Assembly (NCBI GenBank): GCA_027491255.1
Contig: JAIXWM010000155.1
Location: forward strand, 1-64,000
From: Rubrivivax sp.
GTDB taxonomy: Bacteria > Pseudomonadota > Gammaproteobacteria > Burkholderiales > Burkholderiaceae_C
Direction: 5' to 3'
DNA: 64,000 nucleotides
Below are positions 60,072 through 64,000 of this stretch, piece after piece. The notes under the pieces were generated by a model. The model worked only from the letters and a program-made list of their open reading frames with translations, searched no databases and was not told where the DNA came from. Made by a program: the position numbers and the translations under genes. Positions within the stretch are counted from its first letter, which is position 1. Every line of letters begins with the position of its first letter.

Positions 60072-60916
60072 CGCATCCACCGTCCCAATTGGTTCAGGAG
60101 CCCGCAGGCGCCGAGGTGATCCGGGTCGAGGCACATGGCGCCGTGCAGCTGGTCACCCTGAACCGGCCCGAGGTCGGCAACGCGATCAACGATGCCATCC
60201 GCCAGGGGCTGCCGGCCTTGCTCGAGCAGTTCGATGCCGACCCCGGGTGCGCCGTGATCGTGCTGACCGGCGCCGGCTCCAAAGGGTTTTGTGTCGGCGC
60301 CGACATCAAGGAGTCCCGCCCCGTCGGCCATCCCGTCCAGGAGCGCCAGCGTCTGTTCGCCAACGGCTGGATCGATCGTGTGGCAGCCGTGCGCAAGCCC
60401 GTCGTCGCCGCCATCGACGGCTTCTGCCTCGGCGGTGGCCTGGAGCTCGCGCTGGCCTGCGACATCCGTGTGGCGAGCGCGCGCGCGCAGTTCGGCCTGC
60501 CGGAGACCGGGCTGGGCCTGATCCCTGGCGGGGGCGGGACGCAGCGGCTGTCCCGGCTCGTCGGGCTGGGCTGGGCCCTGGACATGATGATGCTCGGCGA
60601 GCGCATCGACGCTGCACAGGCCCACCGCATCGGTCTGGCGACTCGCGTGGTCGACGACCCGGCCCAGCTCCTCGCCAGCGCCTTGGCGCTGGCCGAGCGA
60701 CTGGCCCTGCGGCCGCCCGCGGCGACCGCCTATGTGAAGGAAGCCACGCGCGCCGGGTTCGACCTGCCCCTGGCCGAAGGCCTGCGCCTGGAGAAGACCT
60801 TGTTCTCCATGCTGACGAACACCGAAGAGCGCGCCGAGGCAGCGCGCGCGTTCCGTGAGAAGCGCCCGCCCCGCTTTGGCGCCGGGAGTGCAACTGGAGG
60901 AGACCCTGTCAAATGA
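60068..60916 (+). CDS. Enoyl-CoA hydratase
   Basis: A 282-residue crotonase with both catalytic glutamates: in GGGLELALACD and FGLPETGLG. FCVGADIKE supplies the oxyanion hole. ATG 60068 overlaps the ligase stop. An extra ~20 residues precede the domain. Second step of the cassette: adds water to the enoyl-CoA. In contrast to the crotonase at 44136, this one looks fully competent. Confidence 0.93.
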   Translation: MTHPPSQLVQEPAGAEVIRVEAHGAVQLVTLNRPEVGNAINDAIRQGLPALLEQFDADPGCAVIVLTGAGSKGFCVGADIKESRPVGHPVQERQRLFANGWIDRVAAVRKPVVAAIDGFCLGGGLELALACDIRVASARAQFGLPETGLGLIPGGGGTQRLSRLVGLGWALDMMMLGERIDAAQAHRIGLATRVVDDPAQLLASALALAERLALRPPAATAYVKEATRAGFDLPLAEGLRLEKTLFSMLTNTEERAEAARAFREKRPPRFGAGSATGGDPVK

Positions 60917-61809
60917 CAGACACAGCAAACATCGTCGTGGTCGGTGCCGGCTTGATGGGCACCGGCATCGCCCATGCTTTCCTCACGGCCGGCTGCGCCG
61001 TGGATCTCGTCGACCCCTCGGAGTCTGCCCGCACGAAAGCGGCGCGGACGATCGACCGGCTGTTCGACGAAGGCGTGCAGCGCGGCAAGCTCACCGCAGA
61101 GGCCGCGACCGCCGCGCGCACCCGGCTGCGGCCGGTGGCTGCGGTGGAAGAGGCTGCGTCGGACGCATGCTTCGTGGTGGAGACCGCGGTCGAAGACTTG
61201 AGCGTCAAGCAGGCCATCGTGCGCGCGCTCGAGTCGCGCGTCGGCGATGGCGTCGTGATCGCGACCAACACCTCGGCGCTGAGCATCACCGAGATCGCCT
61301 CGGTCGCGCGCCGCCCCCAGCGCGTGATCGGGATGCACTTCTTCAACCCCGTGCCGAAGATGAAGCTGGTGGAGATCGTTCGGGGACTGGAGACCGACGA
61401 GCCCACACTGCGCGCCGTGCAGGACTGGGTGGGTCGCATCGGCAAGAGCTCCATCCTCGTGAACGAGGCGCCTGGCTTCACCACCAGCCGCATTTCGGCC
61501 CTGCTGGGCAACGAAGCCATGACGATGCTGCACGAGGGGGTGGCCAGCGCCGAGGACATCGACACCTCGCTGCGCCTGGCCTTCAACCACCCGATGGGGC
61601 CCTTGGAACTGGGCGACCTCACGGGCTGGGACACGCGCCTGAAGGTGCTGCAGTACCTGCACACGACGCTGGGTGAGAAGTTCCGTCCGTGCCCGCTGAT
61701 CATCAAGATGGTGAAGGCGGGTCGGACCGGCCGGAAGGCAGGGAAGGGCGTCTACGAGTACGACGCCGACGGCAACCGTATCCCGGGCTCCGGGCTGAGG
61801 ACGCGATGA
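60913..61809 (+). CDS. 3-hydroxyacyl-CoA dehydrogenase
   Basis: A 298-residue enzyme of the 3-hydroxybutyryl-CoA dehydrogenase type. GAGLMGTGIA binds NAD, and HFFNPVPKMKLVEI carries the catalytic His; the C-terminal domain includes NHPMGPLELGDLTG. It overlaps both neighbours by 4 bp. Third step: oxidises the 3-hydroxyacyl-CoA to the 3-ketoacyl-CoA. Confidence 0.94.
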   Translation: MTDTANIVVVGAGLMGTGIAHAFLTAGCAVDLVDPSESARTKAARTIDRLFDEGVQRGKLTAEAATAARTRLRPVAAVEEAASDACFVVETAVEDLSVKQAIVRALESRVGDGVVIATNTSALSITEIASVARRPQRVIGMHFFNPVPKMKLVEIVRGLETDEPTLRAVQDWVGRIGKSSILVNEAPGFTTSRISALLGNEAMTMLHEGVASAEDIDTSLRLAFNHPMGPLELGDLTGWDTRLKVLQYLHTTLGEKFRPCPLIIKMVKAGRTGRKAGKGVYEYDADGNRIPGSGLRTR

Positions 61810-62984
61810 ACACCGATGTCGTCATCGTCGAGGCAGTCAGGACGCCGATCGGACGCTTCCGTGGCGCGCTGCAGGGCGTACGCGCCGACCACCTCGGGGC
61901 TCTGGTGCTCGAGGCCCTTCTGCAGCGCACAGGGTTGAGTGCCGACATCGTGCAGGACGTGGTCTTCGGCTGCGTGACGCAGGTCGGCGAGCAGTGCGGC
62001 AACATCGCGCGCACCAGCCTGCTTGGCGCCGGTTGGCCCGAAACGATCCCGGGGATGACCGTGGACCGCAAGTGCGGGTCTTCCGAGGCCGCGGTGCACG
62101 TCGCCGCCGCCGCGATCGCCTCCGGCTTGGTGGACGTCGCCGTGGCCGGCGGGGCCGAGAACATGACCCGGGTGCCGATGGGCGGCAACCGCGACGTCCA
62201 CGGGCAGCCCTTCGGCTGGAAGGTGACGGATCGCTTCGAGCTCACCTCGCAGGGCGAGGCCGCCGAGCGTCTGTGCGACCTCTGGCAGCTCGACCGGCAG
62301 GCGTTGGACGACTATGCCCTCGAGAGCCATCAACGCGCCGCGGCAGCCTGTGATGCCGGGTACTTCCTGCGCGAGGTGGTCCCGGTGCCGGTGGCTGCCT
62401 GGGCCGAGCGCGGGCTGTCCGAGCCGGGGTCGGATCTTGCGCGCGACGAGACGATCCGCCGCGGGACCAGCCGCGAGCGGCTCGCGACCCTCAAGGCCTC
62501 GTTCCGGGCCGAAGGAGGGCGCGTCACGGCCGGCAACGCCTCGCAGATCTCCGACGGCGCTGCAGCCTTGCTGCTGATGCGGGCCGACCGGGCCCGCGAA
62601 CTCGGCCTGAAGCCGCGGGCCAGGATCGCCGCGATGACGACGGTGGGCTCCGACCCGGTGCTGATGCTCACCGGGCCGATCGAGGCGACGCGCCGCGTGC
62701 TCGGCCGTGCCGGCCTGGCCCCGGACGCGGTCGACCTCTACGAGGTGAACGAGGCCTTCGCCCCCGTGCCCCTGGTGTGGATGCGCGAGCTCGGCATCGA
62801 GCGCGAGCGCGTCAATGTCAACGGGGGCGCGATCGCCCTCGGGCACCCGCTGGGCGCCAGCGGGGCACGTCTGATGACGACGCTGCTGCACGAGATGGAG
62901 CGGCGCGGCGCCCGGTGGGGCCTGCAAACGATGTGCTGCGCGGGAGGCCTGGGCACTGCCACGCTCCTCGAGCGCATGGACTGA
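61806..62984 (+). CDS. Thiolase (acetyl-CoA acyltransferase)
   Basis: A 392-residue thiolase with all expected residues: nucleophile Cys in DRKCGSSEAA, NEAF in YEVNEAFAP, GHP in ALGHPLGASG, and the second Cys in QTMCCAGGLG. ATG 61806 overlaps the dehydrogenase stop. It cleaves the 3-ketoacyl-CoA, completing the cassette. It is a useful control for the altered thiolase at 387. Confidence 0.95.
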   Translation: MNTDVVIVEAVRTPIGRFRGALQGVRADHLGALVLEALLQRTGLSADIVQDVVFGCVTQVGEQCGNIARTSLLGAGWPETIPGMTVDRKCGSSEAAVHVAAAAIASGLVDVAVAGGAENMTRVPMGGNRDVHGQPFGWKVTDRFELTSQGEAAERLCDLWQLDRQALDDYALESHQRAAAACDAGYFLREVVPVPVAAWAERGLSEPGSDLARDETIRRGTSRERLATLKASFRAEGGRVTAGNASQISDGAAALLLMRADRARELGLKPRARIAAMTTVGSDPVLMLTGPIEATRRVLGRAGLAPDAVDLYEVNEAFAPVPLVWMRELGIERERVNVNGGAIALGHPLGASGARLMTTLLHEMERRGARWGLQTMCCAGGLGTATLLERMD

Positions 62985-63069
62985 AGACCGCCGCGCGGGC
63001 CTGTCACCGCCCGGCGCGTCGAGCGTCGGCCGCAGGGGCGGGCCCAGGGCCACGAAAGGAGACAAGGGT

Positions 63070-64000
63070 ATGGACAAGATCACCCTGGGCCGCAGCGGCC
63101 TGCGATGCAGCGCTCTCGGACTCGGCTCCATGGGCATGTCCGAGTTCTACGGCGAACGTGACGACGAGCAGTCGTTGGGCACCCTGGCGCGCGCCTTCGA
63201 ACTCGGCATCACGCAGTACGACACGGCCAACATCTACGGCCGCGGCCACAACGAGACCTTGCTCTCGCGCTTCATCCGCGACAAGCGCGATCGCATCGTC
63301 CTGTCGAGCAAGTTTGGCATCGTGCGCGATCCGGACGGCCCGAACGGCAGCACCTACGACCGTGCGATCGACAACTCCGAGGCGCACATGCGGGCCTCGT
63401 GCGAGGCGTCGCTGCAGCGGCTGGGCACCGACTACATCGACCTGTACTACGTGCACCGCACCGATCCCGATGTCCCGATCGAGGACACGATCGGCGCCTT
63501 GTCGCGCCTGGTCGAGAGCGGGAAGATCCGGGGCATCGGGCTGTCCGAGGTGAGTGCGGACCAGCTGCGTCGCGCGCACCGCGTCCACCCGATCACGGCG
63601 ATCCAGTCGGAGTATTCACTCTGGACCCGCGAGCCGGAGCGGGATGTGCTGCCCACTTGCCACGAGCTCGGCATCACCTTCGTGGCCTACAGCCCGCTGG
63701 GCCGGGGGTTCCTGACCGGTGCCATCGCCAGCGCGCAGTCCTTGGACCCCACAGACTTCCGACTGACCTCTCCGCGCTTCAAGCAGGAGAATTTCGACAA
63801 GAACCGGCTGCTGCTGGAGCGGCTGGGCACGCTCGCGCGCGAGCGTTCTTGCTCGCTCAGTCAGCTGGTTTTGGCCTGGCTCCTAGGGCGAGATCCGGCG
63901 GTGTTGCCGATACCGGGCACGAAGCGCATACGCTACCTCGAGGAGAACGCCGGCGCGACCCGGGTGCGGCTGAGCGCGGCCGATCGCGCGCTGCTGGAAG
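63070..64000 (+). CDS. Aldo/keto reductase, partial (runs off the window)
   Basis: At least 310 residues of an aldo/keto reductase, open to the last base. GACAAGG is near the ATG at 63070, about 85 bp after the thiolase stop. DTANIYGRGHNE (catalytic Asp and Tyr), SSKFG (Lys) and YVHRTDP (His) form the tetrad, with LPIPGTKR near the end binding NADPH. The family pattern is that of the YghZ/Tas/AKR13-like group. It probably reduces an aldehyde or ketone. The C-terminus lies outside the window. Confidence 0.9.
   Translation, partial: MDKITLGRSGLRCSALGLGSMGMSEFYGERDDEQSLGTLARAFELGITQYDTANIYGRGHNETLLSRFIRDKRDRIVLSSKFGIVRDPDGPNGSTYDRAIDNSEAHMRASCEASLQRLGTDYIDLYYVHRTDPDVPIEDTIGALSRLVESGKIRGIGLSEVSADQLRRAHRVHPITAIQSEYSLWTREPERDVLPTCHELGITFVAYSPLGRGFLTGAIASAQSLDPTDFRLTSPRFKQENFDKNRLLLERLGTLARERSCSLSQLVLAWLLGRDPAVLPIPGTKRIRYLEENAGATRVRLSAADRALLE

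Noticed and set aside
1..64000. CRISPR arrays, tRNA/rRNA genes, phage or toxin-antitoxin modules, replication origin
   Set aside because: Looked for regular short repeats, tRNA-like cloverleaf ends, integrase genes and iteron arrays; none was seen.

Overview
The window is a GC-rich (about two thirds G+C by eye), gene-dense stretch of bacterial chromosome or large replicon. It most likely comes from a betaproteobacterium of the order Burkholderiales. The reasons are a TctC/Bug-type solute receptor, the high GC content, repeated liv-type ABC transporters beside CoA ligases, and many 4-bp ATGA/GTGA overlaps between genes. This assignment is inference. I see no rRNA, tRNA, CRISPR array, phage gene or core housekeeping gene. 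Almost everything looks like uptake and breakdown of small organic acids, aromatics or terpenoid-like compounds, as in an accessory catabolic island.

Layout. (1) 0.4-6.7 kb, plus: a thiolase-like protein with an altered active site, a carotenoid/stilbene-cleavage-type dioxygenase, an alpha/beta hydrolase, a CoA ligase and a Bug receptor. (2) 6.9-15.5 kb, plus: a DUF1295 membrane protein, then livHMGF, an acyl-CoA synthetase, a substrate-binding protein and an SDR. (3) 15.8-22.3 kb, plus: a cytochrome P450, SDR, ThuA-like protein, SDR and a complete TRAP transporter, closed by a strong hairpin. (4) 22.4-28.9 kb, mostly minus: a second P450 paralogous to the first, two paralogous VOC proteins, an old-yellow-enzyme reductase, a SnoaL-like protein on the plus strand, and an isocitrate-lyase-family/PrpD pair. 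(5) 29.1-32.0 kb, plus: TauD-type dioxygenase, NTF2-like protein, SDR and an isochorismatase-fold hydrolase without its cysteine. (6) 32.0-38.3 kb, minus: hyuA, hyuB and two amidohydrolases behind a good sigma70-like promoter. (7) 38.4-41.4 kb, minus: FMN alpha-hydroxyacid oxidase, Rieske oxygenase and a SnoaL-like protein. (8) 41.5 kb, plus: an unrecognised protein made of two tandem homologous halves. (9) 42.4-45.2 kb, minus: amidohydrolase, SDR, crotonase and a livF relic. (10) 45.2-47.3 kb: a recombination scar with an intact IS3-family element, an IS1182-like transposase relic and a class II aldolase relic. (11) 47.3-57.4 kb, minus: aldolase, two TauD-type dioxygenases, a fluoroacetate-dehalogenase-like hydrolase, SDR, the second copy of the tandem-half protein, and livKHMGF, with further livF and GntR relics. 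(12) 57.5-58.2 kb, minus: a GntR/FCD regulator, the only transcription factor seen. (13) 58.4-64 kb, plus: CoA ligase, enoyl-CoA hydratase, 3-hydroxyacyl-CoA dehydrogenase and thiolase (a complete beta-oxidation cassette), then an aldo/keto reductase running off the end.

The genes fit one theme. ABC, TRAP and Bug-type systems bring substrates in. P450s, Rieske, TauD-type and CCD-type oxygenases with hydrolases open them up. SDRs and FMN enzymes adjust the redox state, and CoA ligases with beta-oxidation enzymes feed central metabolism. The duplicated pieces (livF, aldolase, GntR C-terminus, VOC, P450, TauD and the tandem-half protein) show that the region was assembled by duplication and insertion-sequence-mediated rearrangement. 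The most novel items are the tandem-half protein family, several enzymes that have lost textbook catalytic residues, and the scar at 45-47 kb.
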